Shown here: positions 39,487-48,739 of the stretch, piece after piece
How the letters are laid out: each line of letters starts with the position of its first letter
How positions within the stretch are numbered: position 1 is the stretch's first letter
Assembly: GCF_024357955.1 (NCBI RefSeq)
Contig: NZ_JANEYT010000008.1
Location: 57,478 to 121,477 of the forward strand
Reading direction: 5' to 3'
Origin: Photobacterium pectinilyticum
GTDB taxonomy: Bacteria; Pseudomonadota; Gammaproteobacteria; Enterobacterales; Vibrionaceae
Length of the DNA stretch: 64,000 bases
Translations under genes and position numbers: made by a program
The notes under the pieces: generated by a model
What the model was told of the DNA's origin: nothing
The model's database searches: none
What the model saw: only the letters and a program-made list of their open reading frames with translations

Positions 39487-39513
39487 AAAAAGGAAGCTTC
39501 GGCTTCCTTTTTA
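39487..39513 (+). terminator. Terminator after metK
   Basis: AAAAAGGAAGC, TTCG, GCTTCCTTTTTA type stem with T-run, about 32 bases past the metK stop. Confidence 0.92.
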
Positions 39514-39582
39514 GCATCTGGCATCTGGCTATTGGCTATTGGCTATTGGCTATTGGCTATTGGCTATTGGCTATTGGCTATT
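39513..39582. repeat. Heptamer tandem repeat (GGCTATT)
   Basis: Eight perfect copies of GGCTATT at 39527-39582, preceded by two degenerate units, AGCATCT and GGCATCT (39513-39526). Ten units of 7 bp start at the end of the metK terminator and stop 140 bases before sprT. It is non-coding. Such short perfect arrays mutate by slippage and are used as VNTR markers. Confidence 0.98.
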
Positions 39583-39721
39583 AAGAAGGATTAACTCCGA
39601 CTAAGCCATATCAAACCTTTTGTTTTCCTTGGTCCCGCTTTTCCGAGGGCCTTGTACCTCTAGCCTCAGGTCCGCTGACCTCTTATACTCCCCCTCTCCA
39701 TCAGCAAACCCTGAAAATATA

Positions 39722-40213
39722 ATGACTCCCCTGCAAAACCAAGTTATCGAACGCGTAAAGCAATGTATCTCACTGGCCAACCAGCGCCTCAACAAGCGTT
39801 TAACTACGCCTGAGGTACGTTTTAACCAGCGTGGGAAAATTGCCGGCAGCGCCCGGTTACAAGGTTGGGAAGTCCGGTTCAATCCGGTGTTGCTCGAAGA
39901 AAACCCAGGTGCTTTTTTAAATGAAGTGGTTCCTCACGAAGTCGCTCACTTGGTGGTGTTCAAACTGTTTGGCAAGGTCCGTCCGCACGGCAGGGAGTGG
40001 CAGGTCATCATGCAAGAAGTGTTCGCTGTTACCCCTCGCACCACCCACAGTTTTGATGTCAGCTCGGTACAGGGCCAAACCTTTCATTACCGCTGCCAGT
40101 GCAGCGATCACCAAATGACTGTCCGCCGCCACAATAAGATCCGGCGCGGGCAAGCCCATTACCGCTGCCGCCAGTGCGGCCATACACTGGCTTTACAGCA
40201 GCAGGGACAATAG
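39722..40213 (+). CDS. sprT: SprT-family zinc protein
   Basis: 164 residues from ATG 39722, matching E. coli SprT (165). Longer in-frame starts back to 39620 are not supported by homology. Zincin motif HEVAH at about 72-76 and a C-terminal zinc ribbon with the pairs YRCQC and YRCRQCGH. The spartan-type fold suggests DNA- or protein-associated proteolysis; the bacterial role is uncertain. It is followed by a 260-base gap where E. coli has endA and V. cholerae has dns; no nuclease frame is present here. Confidence 0.9.
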   Translation: MTPLQNQVIERVKQCISLANQRLNKRLTTPEVRFNQRGKIAGSARLQGWEVRFNPVLLEENPGAFLNEVVPHEVAHLVVFKLFGKVRPHGREWQVIMQEVFAVTPRTTHSFDVSSVQGQTFHYRCQCSDHQMTVRRHNKIRRGQAHYRCRQCGHTLALQQQGQ

Positions 40214-40473
40214 ACCGAGGCATCTCAGCCTCTTATCCATTGAACATTCCTTGTATGGGAAACGATTATCTGCGCGCACTACAAAGTCAAGCATGACGCA
40301 CAACTTTGCACGCACAAAAGTGCGAACTAAAAACAATTCAAAAATAGCGGTTTAATTTCCTTTTACCCTTGTTTTTCTCCCTTACCGCGTCCATCTCTTT
40401 ACCAACCGCCTGCAATCAGCCAGAGAGTTGATATAATGCAGCCAGATAACAACCAACGGGTTACAAGATAGCC

Positions 40474-41205
40474 ATGAGAATCCCACGAATTTACCACCCG
40501 GAGTTATTGCCAAGCTCTGGTATCGTTTCGCTCAGTGATGAAGCCGCTAACCATGTCGGTCGCGTCATGCGTATGCAGGCCGGACAGGAAGTGCTCCTTT
40601 TTGACGGCAGCAATGCTGAATTTCCGGCCGTGATCTCCAATGCCAGTAAAAAGAACGTGGAAGTGGAGATCCAGGCGCGCAATGAAGTCAGTGTCGAATC
40701 ACCACTGGATATTCATCTTGGCCAGGTTGTTTCCCGTGGTGAAAAGATGGAATTTACCATCCAGAAATCCGTCGAACTGGGCGTCAGCACCATTACGCCC
40801 CTCATTTCAGAGCGCTGCGGGGTGAAGCTAAACGCCGAGCGTTTCGAGAAGAAATTGGCACAGTGGCAAAAAATCGCGATTGCAGCTTGCGAACAATGCG
40901 GCCGAAACGTGGTACCTGAAATTCGCCCAATCATGAAACTGGAAGAATGGTGTGCCGAAGAGTACGACGGCTTGAAGCTAAACCTGCACCCTCGTGCAAC
41001 TTACTCGATTAACACCCTGCCAGAGCCTGTGACCAAAGTGAAGCTACTGATCGGCCCTGAAGGCGGTTTATCCGCAGACGAAATTTCAATGACCGAGCAA
41101 TACACCTTTGATGAGGTATTGTTAGGCCCGCGAGTGCTGCGTACCGAGACGACAGCAATGACCGCGATCACCGCATTACAAGTTCGCTTCGGCGATCTGG
41201 GCTAA
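40474..41205 (+). CDS. rsmE: RsmE, 16S rRNA m3U1498 methyltransferase
   Basis: 243 residues, like E. coli. N-terminal PUA-like domain ([15 protein letters not shown] to about 75) and C-terminal SPOUT knot, with the SAM-binding [14 protein letters not shown] (about 189-202) and [16 protein letters not shown] (about 212-227). 17 bases before gshB; likely one operon with gshB and probably yqgE-ruvX. Confidence 0.97.
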   Translation: MRIPRIYHPELLPSSGIVSLSDEAANHVGRVMRMQAGQEVLLFDGSNAEFPAVISNASKKNVEVEIQARNEVSVESPLDIHLGQVVSRGEKMEFTIQKSVELGVSTITPLISERCGVKLNAERFEKKLAQWQKIAIAACEQCGRNVVPEIRPIMKLEEWCAEEYDGLKLNLHPRATYSINTLPEPVTKVKLLIGPEGGLSADEISMTEQYTFDEVLLGPRVLRTETTAMTAITALQVRFGDLG

Positions 41206-41222
41206 CCAAGAGGAATACAGCA

Positions 41223-42170
41223 ATGATCAAACTGGGTATCGTGATGGACCCAATCGAGTCTATCAACATTAAAAAAGATTCCAGCTTTGCCATGATGTTG
41301 GAAGCCCAGCGCCGTGGCTGGGAAATCCACTACATGGAAATGAACGACCTGTCTCTAGAGCAAGGAAAAGCGATTGCCCGCACCCGTGTAGTTAGCCTGA
41401 AAGAAGATCCAAGCAGCTGGTTCGAATTCCACAACGAACAAGAAATTGCACTGTCAGATCTCGATGCGGTATTGATGCGCAAGGATCCGCCATTCGACAC
41501 CGAATACATCTACGCCACCTACATCCTTGAGCGTGCCGAAGATGAAGGCGCCCTGATCGTCAACAAACCACAGAGCCTGCGTGACTGCAACGAAAAGCTA
41601 TTCACCGCTTGGTTCCCTGAGTTAACGCCAACGACTATCGTTACCCGCCGTGCCGACAAGATCAAAGCCTTCCACCAAGAGCACGGGGATGTGATCCTCA
41701 AGCCTCTCGATGGGATGGGCGGCTCGTCCATCTTCCGTGTAATGAAAGGCGATCCGAATGTTTCGGTGATCATCGAAACCCTAACCAATATGGGCCAAAA
41801 CTATTGCATGGCACAAACCTTCGTGCCTGATATCAGCAATGGTGACAAACGTATTTTGGTGATCGACGGCGAGCCAATGCCTTACTGCCTAGCCCGTATC
41901 CCGGCCAAAGGCGAAACCCGTGGTAACCTGGCTGCTGGCGGTCGTGGTGAAGCGCGCCCTATCAGCGAAACCGACCGTAAGATCGCTGAGACGGTTGCCC
42001 CGGTACTGAAAGAAAAAGGCCTAATCTTCGTAGGCCTCGATGTGATTGGCGACAAGCTAACAGAAATCAATGTCACCAGCCCAACTTGTATCCGCGAAAT
42101 AGAAGCGGCCTTTGATATCTCTATCACAGGCAAGCTGATGGATGCCATCGAGCGACGCATCAACGCATAG
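41223..42170 (+). CDS. gshB: GshB, glutathione synthetase
   Basis: 315 residues (316 in E. coli). ATP-grasp enzyme joining gamma-glutamylcysteine and glycine. The N-terminal KLGIVMDPIESI segment, the ATP-binding ILKPLDGMGGSSIFRV region (about 158-173), and the C-terminal glycine-rich loop GNLAAGGRGEARPI (about 235-248) are typical. Followed by a 146-base gap that contains a short TAATACCAA-type sequence at 42252. Confidence 0.98.
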   Translation: MIKLGIVMDPIESINIKKDSSFAMMLEAQRRGWEIHYMEMNDLSLEQGKAIARTRVVSLKEDPSSWFEFHNEQEIALSDLDAVLMRKDPPFDTEYIYATYILERAEDEGALIVNKPQSLRDCNEKLFTAWFPELTPTTIVTRRADKIKAFHQEHGDVILKPLDGMGGSSIFRVMKGDPNVSVIIETLTNMGQNYCMAQTFVPDISNGDKRILVIDGEPMPYCLARIPAKGETRGNLAAGGRGEARPISETDRKIAETVAPVLKEKGLIFVGLDVIGDKLTEINVTSPTCIREIEAAFDISITGKLMDAIERRINA

Positions 42171-42316
42171 TTGGCGACTCAACGCAGCCCTGCTCCATAC
42201 AGCCATGCGGCATGGACTGGGGCTGTGTTAATTTTTAAAATCCGTTCCCTTTAATACCAATTCTGTAAATTAATCGGCATACTGTAAGTAAGTCGATCGG
42301 TAGTAGGTATCTTTCC

Positions 42317-42880
42317 ATGAACTTGACTAACCACTTTCTGGTAGCCATGCCAAGCATGCAAGATCCAAACTTCAAAGGAAGTGTTGTCTACATTTGCGAG
42401 CACAACGACGAAGGCGCAATGGGCATCGTCATCAACTTGCCGATTGAAATTTCGGTGGGCAATATGCTTGATCAAATAGAGATTGAGCGTGAACTTCCGG
42501 TCAGGGATCCATCCAGCCTAGAACAGCCCGTATTTAATGGTGGCCCTGTTTCTGCCGATCGCGGTTTTGTTTTGCATAACCGGGTTGGCCGCTTGAGCTC
42601 AAGCATTGATGTCACCGCTGACGTCTCCATCACCACTTCCAAAGACATCCTCTCGCTACTCGGAACCAGTGAGTCGCCAGACCATTTTCTGGTTGCTCTG
42701 GGCTATGCAGGCTGGGATGCCGGACAGCTTGAAAAAGAACTGATAGAAAATGTCTGGCTAACAACCGAAGCCAATACCGATGTGGTGTTCAATACCCCCG
42801 TCAATGAACGCTGGAACAAGGCAATTGCCCAACTGGGGATCAATGCCACTAACCTTTCTACAGAACAAGGACATGCATGA
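42317..42880 (+). CDS. yqgE: YqgE/AlgH (UPF0301) protein
   Basis: 187 residues, E. coli length. [20 protein letters not shown] start, then [14 protein letters not shown] (about 36-49) and the [15 protein letters not shown] segment (about 133-147) are the family hallmarks. AlgH influences transcription in Pseudomonas; the mechanism is not known. Overlaps ruvX by four bases, a pairing conserved in gammaproteobacteria. Confidence 0.95.
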   Translation: MNLTNHFLVAMPSMQDPNFKGSVVYICEHNDEGAMGIVINLPIEISVGNMLDQIEIERELPVRDPSSLEQPVFNGGPVSADRGFVLHNRVGRLSSSIDVTADVSITTSKDILSLLGTSESPDHFLVALGYAGWDAGQLEKELIENVWLTTEANTDVVFNTPVNERWNKAIAQLGINATNLSTEQGHA

Positions 42881-43305
42881 GTCATTCTCGCAGCGTACTC
42901 GCTTTTGATTACGGTACGAAAAGCATTGGTGTTGCCATCGGCCAGGAGCTGACCGGCACCGCTAGCCCACTAGGGGCTCTGAAGGCTAAAGATGGGATCC
43001 CTAACTGGGACGACATTGAAAAAATCATCAAAGAATGGCAACCGGACTTGGTTGTTGTCGGCCTTCCGCTAGATATGCGAGGCGGTGAACTGGAAGCCAT
43101 CACCCCAAGGGCCAAAAAGTTTGCCAATCGCCTGCACGGTCGATTCGGCTGCCAGGTCGAATTACATGACGAGCGCCTGAGCACCGCAGAGGCTCGCTCC
43201 GATCTATTCGATCGTGGCGGCTACCGCAACCTCAGCAAAGGCAATATCGACTCCCAATCAGCTGTTGTGATCCTCGAAAGCTGGTTCGAGCAGCAGTACG
43301 GTTAA
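42877..43305 (+). CDS. ruvX: RuvX (YqgF), Holliday junction resolvase-like / pre-16S nuclease
   Basis: 142 residues. RNase H-like fold: [14 protein letters not shown] (about 9-22) with the first Asp, [12 protein letters not shown] near 66-77, and DERLSTAEA (about 98-106), then a final Asp in [11 protein letters not shown]. In E. coli it matures the 5' end of 16S rRNA. It ends the core block; the accessory island starts 174 bases later. Confidence 0.96.
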   Translation: MSHSRSVLAFDYGTKSIGVAIGQELTGTASPLGALKAKDGIPNWDDIEKIIKEWQPDLVVVGLPLDMRGGELEAITPRAKKFANRLHGRFGCQVELHDERLSTAEARSDLFDRGGYRNLSKGNIDSQSAVVILESWFEQQYG

Positions 43306-43479
43306 TATAAGCTCCAGAGTCCCCTTCTAAAAGTAATAGCCCTCCCAACTATGTACTCTATAGCAGGGAAGGCTCGTTCAGCCTGTGTACAGAAATCAAC
43401 ACTAACGACAGATAAACGTCATAGATTTGCAATTTAAAAAAACTAATCTATGCATCAGTTCCCATAAAGCTCTGTAAGT

Positions 43480-45174
43480 ATGCTGTCAGATCGTCGTTTT
43501 CGTACCTCACTACTCTCAATAATTGCCGAAATCGGCCTCACTGGCACCCGCATTGCCCTTGCTATCTTTACTGGTAGTGCCGCCTTGCTGGCAGATGCTT
43601 ACCACTCAGTTACCGACTTTTCCGTTTCTGTTATCTTACTGTTATGCCTCATTATTCGTCTTTGGTGTGAGCGAACCAACAACGCCAAGCTAAAGGCGCG
43701 AGCGGGTACAATAGAGTCGTATTCAGTTATGGCGGTGTCTGTCGTAATCTTGATGGTGCCATTCCAGTTGCTGCAAACGATATCCGGCATCGATGCAGGA
43801 GACATCGGCAACCTTTGGATTGGTATCTTCGGAGTATTGGGGATCATTATCCTCAACCTGTTCTTTGCCAAGCTTAAAGTGCATGTAGGTAAAGAAACCA
43901 ACACCTTAAGCATTGAAGCGGACGGCCACCATACCTTTGTCGACCTCATGACCTCCGTTGCGGTACTGTGCTCACTGATCGGCCTACTGATCGGCATTAA
44001 TATCGATGAACTGATCGCGATTGCGATCGGGGTGATGATCTGGATCTCTGGGGTTGAACTGTTTTTTTCTGGCTATCAAAGCCTAAAGCAAGGTGAATGG
44101 ACAGAAAGCTCGTTGTTTGGGCTGCTAACCCGATACCTGCCTATCGACCAGTGGCGTCAAACGCTTGCGCATACACAATTCAAGCAGCGCCTACTAAACC
44201 GCAAAAGCCTAGGCTCACTGGCAGCCATTGCGTTTACCCTTTACATGACAACAGGCCTGACTATCATTCCCCATGGCTACAGCGGCATTAAGCACCGCCT
44301 ATTTGCCATCGTCGATACCGGCCTACAACCAGGCTTACACTACCACCTTCCACAGCCATTAGGCTCAATTGTTAAGGTCTCGGAAGGGGACGTGCGCACC
44401 GTAACTATCAGCCCAAACCAATCCTCATACACACGCAGAGCGCAGCAAAATCAGTGGTTTCAAATCGTACCTAGCCGCGCCCACCTTGATGATACTGACT
44501 ATCTGCATACCGGGGATGACAGCCTGATCTTTATTGAAATGGCTCTACAATACCGTTTGCTCGATGCCGCGGGGTCTTACTACGATTACCAAGATATCGA
44601 TCAAATCATCACCAACCTCGGTGAGAACGCGCTTTGGCAACACGCGGCAACGACCAAGTATGAAGGGCTGCTACTGGCAAGCCAAGATACCTTTTCAAAC
44701 AAACTAATTGAAACCCTGAGCCGTAACCTCGACCAACTCGATATTCCAGTAGAGGTGACGGGCGCTTATATTCAAAAGTCGCAGCCCCCGGCCTCTATGG
44801 TGAAAGTATATAGAGATGTACTGAACGCATTTCAAACCAGTCATAACGCAGTAAATGTCGCTATCGGTGAGCGCTGGTCCGATTTACCGCTTGCTCAAGC
44901 GCAAATCAATATCGATCAGGCCCGAATAGAGGCCAAGGCCGTCGAATCCGTCCTGCACGCCGAGGGCGATGCGGATCACTTTACTCAGCTGGCAAACGTG
45001 CATAAAGACAGCCCAGAAGCTCTCTACTTTGAGCTGGGCCTGCGGGCATCTACCGCTGCGCTTGCCAATAAACACCTGACAATCACAGATAGCCGAATCG
45101 ACCGACAAGATTTCCGTGTTTGGCAACTCCCTTTACAGCTTGAGCAACAACCTCAAATTTCAGAAACAGAGTAA
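43480..45174 (+). CDS. Fused cation diffusion facilitator and SPFH/HflK-like protein
   Basis: 564 residues. Residues 1-205 form a CDF cation exporter: six hydrophobic segments, with H42-x3-D46 (and Asp39) in TM2 and H151-x3-D155 in TM5, the two-histidine two-aspartate site of zinc-exporting CDFs such as ZitB and ZnT. The usual cytosolic CDF C-terminal domain is absent. After a linker, a seventh helix (about 245-267) leads to an SPFH domain (about 268-435, GLQPGLHYHLPQPLGSIVKV, like HflK) and a coiled coil to about 500. It would export Zn2+ (or another divalent metal) to the periplasm while assembling an SPFH scaffold. Six bases before the next SPFH gene. Not a frameshift artefact: one open frame. 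Confidence 0.8.
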   Translation: MLSDRRFRTSLLSIIAEIGLTGTRIALAIFTGSAALLADAYHSVTDFSVSVILLLCLIIRLWCERTNNAKLKARAGTIESYSVMAVSVVILMVPFQLLQTISGIDAGDIGNLWIGIFGVLGIIILNLFFAKLKVHVGKETNTLSIEADGHHTFVDLMTSVAVLCSLIGLLIGINIDELIAIAIGVMIWISGVELFFSGYQSLKQGEWTESSLFGLLTRYLPIDQWRQTLAHTQFKQRLLNRKSLGSLAAIAFTLYMTTGLTIIPHGYSGIKHRLFAIVDTGLQPGLHYHLPQPLGSIVKVSEGDVRTVTISPNQSSYTRRAQQNQWFQIVPSRAHLDDTDYLHTGDDSLIFIEMALQYRLLDAAGSYYDYQDIDQIITNLGENALWQHAATTKYEGLLLASQDTFSNKLIETLSRNLDQLDIPVEVTGAYIQKSQPPASMVKVYRDVLNAFQTSHNAVNVAIGERWSDLPLAQAQINIDQARIEAKAVESVLHAEGDADHFTQLANVHKDSPEALYFELGLRASTAALANKHLTITDSRIDRQDFRVWQLPLQLEQQPQISETE

Positions 45175-45180
45175 TTTCAG

Positions 45181-46068
45181 ATGAAATGGACCATTTTGCT
45201 CGCCGCAATCGGCGCATACCTGCTATCAACCTGTTTGGTTATCGTCAACGAAACCGACTATACCGTGATCAGCCAGTTCGGCCGCCCGACCCGCGTGATA
45301 GATCAGGCGGGCTGGGCCATCAAGTGGCCAACCCCGATCCAAACCGAGACCATTGTTGATAAGCGGATCCAACTGCTCAACCTCGATGCAACGGAATACG
45401 GCACCCGCGATCGCCGTAATGTGGTCACCGAGGCATTTGTGATCTGGAAAATCAGTGATCCCCTGCTCTACCTCACCAGTGTGCGCACTACCGATATCGC
45501 TGAGCAACGGCTAGAAACGATGATCAACGCCGCGATTGGCGCAGGCATTGCCAACATCAACCTAAGCCAGATCTACAGTGAAGACGCTGAAAACCATCGC
45601 CTTGAGGCCCTGTTTGCCGATATTTCCACTTCTGTAGCGCAAGCAGCACAAAACGAACTGGGTGTAGAGGTACAAACGGTAAAACCGAGCCGATTTGGCT
45701 TCCCGTCGCAGAACCTCAGCGCCATCTACGATCGCATGGAATCAGAGTGGGACAGGCTGGCTAATCAGTACCTGGCGGAAGGCGAAAAACGTGCTTCTGA
45801 GATCAGAGCAGATACCGAGCTGGAAGTTCGACAGCTGTTAGCTTCTGCCTATCGCGATGCACAACAGATCCGCGGCGAAGGCGAAGCCAGTGCCGCAGCC
45901 CTCTACGCAGATGCCTACACCCGTTACCCTGATTACTATAAGTTCATCCGCTCCATGGAATCCTATCAGGAGATCTTCAACGACAATACGCGGATGGTGT
46001 TATCCACCGACACCCCGATTTTTGATGCTCTGATGCAACCCCCAGGTACGGCCGCCCATGCTAACTAA
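45181..46068 (+). CDS. SPFH-domain protein, HflC-like
   Basis: 295 residues with one N-terminal membrane anchor (about 3-22) and an SPFH domain (about 23-200) starting VNETDYTVISQFGRPTRV. The helical C-terminus (QYLAEGEKRASEIRADTELE, then AYRDAQQIRGEGEASAAALYADAY) matches HflC. HflC normally partners HflK to restrain FtsH. The true hflK-hflC pair of the organism should lie beside hfq/hflX, so this is a paralogue. It overlaps the next gene by 11 bases. Confidence 0.85.
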   Translation: MKWTILLAAIGAYLLSTCLVIVNETDYTVISQFGRPTRVIDQAGWAIKWPTPIQTETIVDKRIQLLNLDATEYGTRDRRNVVTEAFVIWKISDPLLYLTSVRTTDIAEQRLETMINAAIGAGIANINLSQIYSEDAENHRLEALFADISTSVAQAAQNELGVEVQTVKPSRFGFPSQNLSAIYDRMESEWDRLANQYLAEGEKRASEIRADTELEVRQLLASAYRDAQQIRGEGEASAAALYADAYTRYPDYYKFIRSMESYQEIFNDNTRMVLSTDTPIFDALMQPPGTAAHAN

Positions 46069-46960
46069 AGACATTAAACATACCGCCTCGGTAATAAAAA
46101 AGACCGTACTGTTTGTTCTACTTGGCGTACTCCCGGTCATTTACGTCCTAAGTGGCATCTTTGTGGTTAATACCGAGCAGCGAGCGATCGTAACCCGGTT
46201 TGGCCGAATCGTCGCCGACAATGTTATGCCGGGGCTCCACTATCGACTTCCTTGGCCTATCGATGCAGTTGAAAAAGTCGCGACAACAGAATTAAGAACG
46301 CTTTATATTAACTATGGCGAACGCTCAAGACGCGCTTATTTACAGCCTGAAATGGTTACAGGGAATGGTGACTTAATTGATGTGGAATATGAAATTCAAT
46401 ATAACATCCCTTCACCAGGTCTATACCAGTTCACCACAGCTGTCGCCGAAGAAATAATTGAACGATTATCAATTAGCGAAACCATATACTTTATTTCGCA
46501 AAATGAATTTGAATCATTATTAATAAGCCAGCGAAATGCGCTTCAAGTACATGTAAAAGATAAGTTACAAACAATAAGCGACAAACTCCAACTTGGTATG
46601 AATATAAACTCGGTGCTTATTCGTCATATCGATGCGCCACGTAACATTAAAAATACATTTGAAAAGCTGCAGAATGCACCAGCAGAGAAGCAAACCCTAA
46701 TAGAACGCGCTGAAAACAACCGGACAACCCGTATTATTATGGCGCAAAGTGATGCCGCAAACTTAATAACAGCAGCCCGCAGTGACGCTACTGAGACAAA
46801 AGAGAACGCTTCTGGCGACCATATTAGGATGACAACAAAAATAGCGCAGATCGAACGCTCACCTATGCCAGAAATAAGTATGCTTGAAGAGTACACAGAC
46901 TATGTAAGTAATATGTTACCAAGTATCGATATGCAGCTAGTTATGAACGATGAAAATTAA
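46058..46960 (+). CDS. SPFH-domain protein, HflK-like
   Basis: 300 residues; membrane helix about 14-36, then NTEQRAIVTRFGRIVADNVMPG and LPWPIDAVEKV (HflK pattern), and a C-terminal helical segment (about 215-285). From about 46310 the sequence becomes distinctly AT-rich compared with the preceding genes. A decayed copy of its middle (residues about 114-172) is found at 48740-49082. Third SPFH gene in the island, overlapping the second. Confidence 0.82.
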   Translation: MLTKDIKHTASVIKKTVLFVLLGVLPVIYVLSGIFVVNTEQRAIVTRFGRIVADNVMPGLHYRLPWPIDAVEKVATTELRTLYINYGERSRRAYLQPEMVTGNGDLIDVEYEIQYNIPSPGLYQFTTAVAEEIIERLSISETIYFISQNEFESLLISQRNALQVHVKDKLQTISDKLQLGMNINSVLIRHIDAPRNIKNTFEKLQNAPAEKQTLIERAENNRTTRIIMAQSDAANLITAARSDATETKENASGDHIRMTTKIAQIERSPMPEISMLEEYTDYVSNMLPSIDMQLVMNDEN

Positions 46961-47100
46961 AAAAAACACAAACTATCTTTTTAAATTTAATTTATAGCAA
47001 GACAATGCAAAAAATAAATATTTACTTCATACAAATATAATATTTCAACATTATATTATCTCGCTTGAAAAACCAACTACTAAATATAAAGGACATAGTG

Positions 47101-48633
47101 GTGAACTATAAATTATCTGCAATGGCGTTAGCTACCTCGCTTATTCTTACTGGCTGTATGAGTAGCAGTGATAGCAATACAGATGGCGGTTCAAATCCCC
47201 TTCCAAAACCAACAACAGCCAAAAACGTCATTCTGATGATTTCCGATGGAGCCAGTGATGGTGCATGGGATATTGCTTCATTTTACACCCACGGCCAAAT
47301 GGCTAACGAAGTTGCACCGCTTAAAGATATGCCTCACCGCTATGCAATGACGACATATCCACTGAACCAAAGTCTTTCACCACCGATATTTGGCGGTTGC
47401 AACGACAGCAATACTGAAGATGTTTTAACCCCTAAGTTCACTTACGACCCTGAAAAAGCCTGGAGTGATAAGCGAGTTGATGATCCAGAAGCCCGCCGCA
47501 TGTTTGAAGGTTATGAATACCTAGACACTAACTGGACCGACTCCGCAGCAGCGGGCACCGCGATGGCAACCGGCACCAAAACTTTTATTAATGGTATTAG
47601 CGTTGATGGCTGCGGCGACCCACTTAAGCTTATCACCGAATACGCAAAAGATGCAGGTAAGAGCACAGGGGTTGTGACCTCGGTGAACCTAGCCCATGCC
47701 ACGCCTGCAGTATTCGGTACAAAAGATACCACGCGCCTCTTTATGAATAGACTAACTAGCGGCATGCTGAGTCTAGGTCACCTTGATCTTATTATGGGAG
47801 CGGGCCACCCCGACTACGACGATGACGGTGTACGTACAGATAGTCCAAACTTTGCCACTATCAGTGAAGATGATTGGGCAAGCGTAACAAGTGGGCTACT
47901 GTTCCCAGCTGGCAGCGAGCTACCTTGGGGATTCATGGATACCCTATCTCAGTTCGAAGCATTAGCAGGTGATTATGCAGCCCCAGCACTGATGGAAGGG
48001 CCACTACTGGCAATACCTCAGGTCAAACAAACGTTGCAACAGCGCCGTACTTGCACCGCCGAAGAGCGCATGGAAGCTTTCGCCTGTAAGGAAATTCCAG
48101 ATATGCCAACGCTGGAAATGATGACTAAAGGTGCTCTAAACTACCTAGGCCAAAACGAAAATGGCTTCTTTGTCATGATCGAAGGCGGCGCCGTTGACTG
48201 GGCCGCTCACGATAACGATACCGGTCTGATCATTGAAGAGCAGACAGACTTCCATGACTCTATTAGTGCGGTAATGGAATGGGTTGAAACCAACAGTAAC
48301 TGGGATGAAACTCTGCTTGTTATCACTACCGATCACGGTAACTCATATGTATTGGGTGAAACATCTGACCTAGAAGCATACGCCCCTGTTAACGAAAGCA
48401 ATGTTGGTACGACACCTGAAGTAAAATACTATAGTGGTGACCACACCGCTGAACTGGTTCGCGTTTATGCAAAAGGCTTTGGCGCAACGCGCTTTGAAGA
48501 GCACTTTGATGGCAACGACCCTTACTACGCTGATAAATATCGCAATGAAGGTGCAACCGGTGAGTACTTCGACAACACTAACATCTTTGATGTAATGAAA
48601 TCAGTAATGTTCGAAGCGGTAAACCCGATGTAA
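47101..48633 (+). CDS. Lipoprotein alkaline phosphatase, copy 1
   Basis: 510 residues from GTG 47101 (AAGGAC site at about 47089); a TTG at 47065 in frame is rejected because the paralogue has an in-frame stop in the same place. Signal peptide with lipobox ILTG-C (Cys19; residue 20 is Met, so outer-membrane sorting is likely). PhoA-type catalytic parts: SDGASDGAW (first metal Asp), TDSAAAGTAMATGTKT (nucleophile Ser), EGGAVDWAAHDND, TTDHGNS and SGDHTAEL (zinc-site Asp/His). It hydrolyses phosphomonoesters outside the inner membrane and needs two Zn and one Mg. Tandem paralogue follows. Confidence 0.9.
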   Translation: MNYKLSAMALATSLILTGCMSSSDSNTDGGSNPLPKPTTAKNVILMISDGASDGAWDIASFYTHGQMANEVAPLKDMPHRYAMTTYPLNQSLSPPIFGGCNDSNTEDVLTPKFTYDPEKAWSDKRVDDPEARRMFEGYEYLDTNWTDSAAAGTAMATGTKTFINGISVDGCGDPLKLITEYAKDAGKSTGVVTSVNLAHATPAVFGTKDTTRLFMNRLTSGMLSLGHLDLIMGAGHPDYDDDGVRTDSPNFATISEDDWASVTSGLLFPAGSELPWGFMDTLSQFEALAGDYAAPALMEGPLLAIPQVKQTLQQRRTCTAEERMEAFACKEIPDMPTLEMMTKGALNYLGQNENGFFVMIEGGAVDWAAHDNDTGLIIEEQTDFHDSISAVMEWVETNSNWDETLLVITTDHGNSYVLGETSDLEAYAPVNESNVGTTPEVKYYSGDHTAELVRVYAKGFGATRFEEHFDGNDPYYADKYRNEGATGEYFDNTNIFDVMKSVMFEAVNPM

Positions 48634-48666
48634 GTTAGAACATAGTTGAACATATTGTTTGACATT

Positions 48667-48698
48667 AAGAGCCTGTTATATATTTAGCAGGCTCTTTT
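48667..48698 (+). terminator. Terminator after phosphatase copy 1
   Basis: AAGAGCCTG and CAGGCTCTT with a 12-nt loop then TTTT. The same hairpin recurs after copy 2. Confidence 0.9.
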
Positions 48699-48739
48699 AT
48701 TTATTTACCATCCCCAAACAATTTTTTAGCCTCTAATAT

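Noticed and set aside
39513..39582. CRISPR-like array
   Set aside because: Unit is 7 bp with no spacers; it is a simple tandem repeat.
42252..42275. Further copy of the TWATACCAA element after gshB
   Set aside because: Only TAATACCAAT and a few bases match; no second terminus is seen, so it is left unassigned.
43480..45174. Two separate genes joined by an assembly frameshift
   Set aside because: The frame is continuous from the CDF to the SPFH part, with a membrane helix as linker and no internal start with a ribosome-binding site.
45181..46960. The genuine hflC-hflK pair
   Set aside because: Gene order (HflC-like before HflK-like), the fusion partner and the absence of hfq-hflX nearby indicate paralogues.
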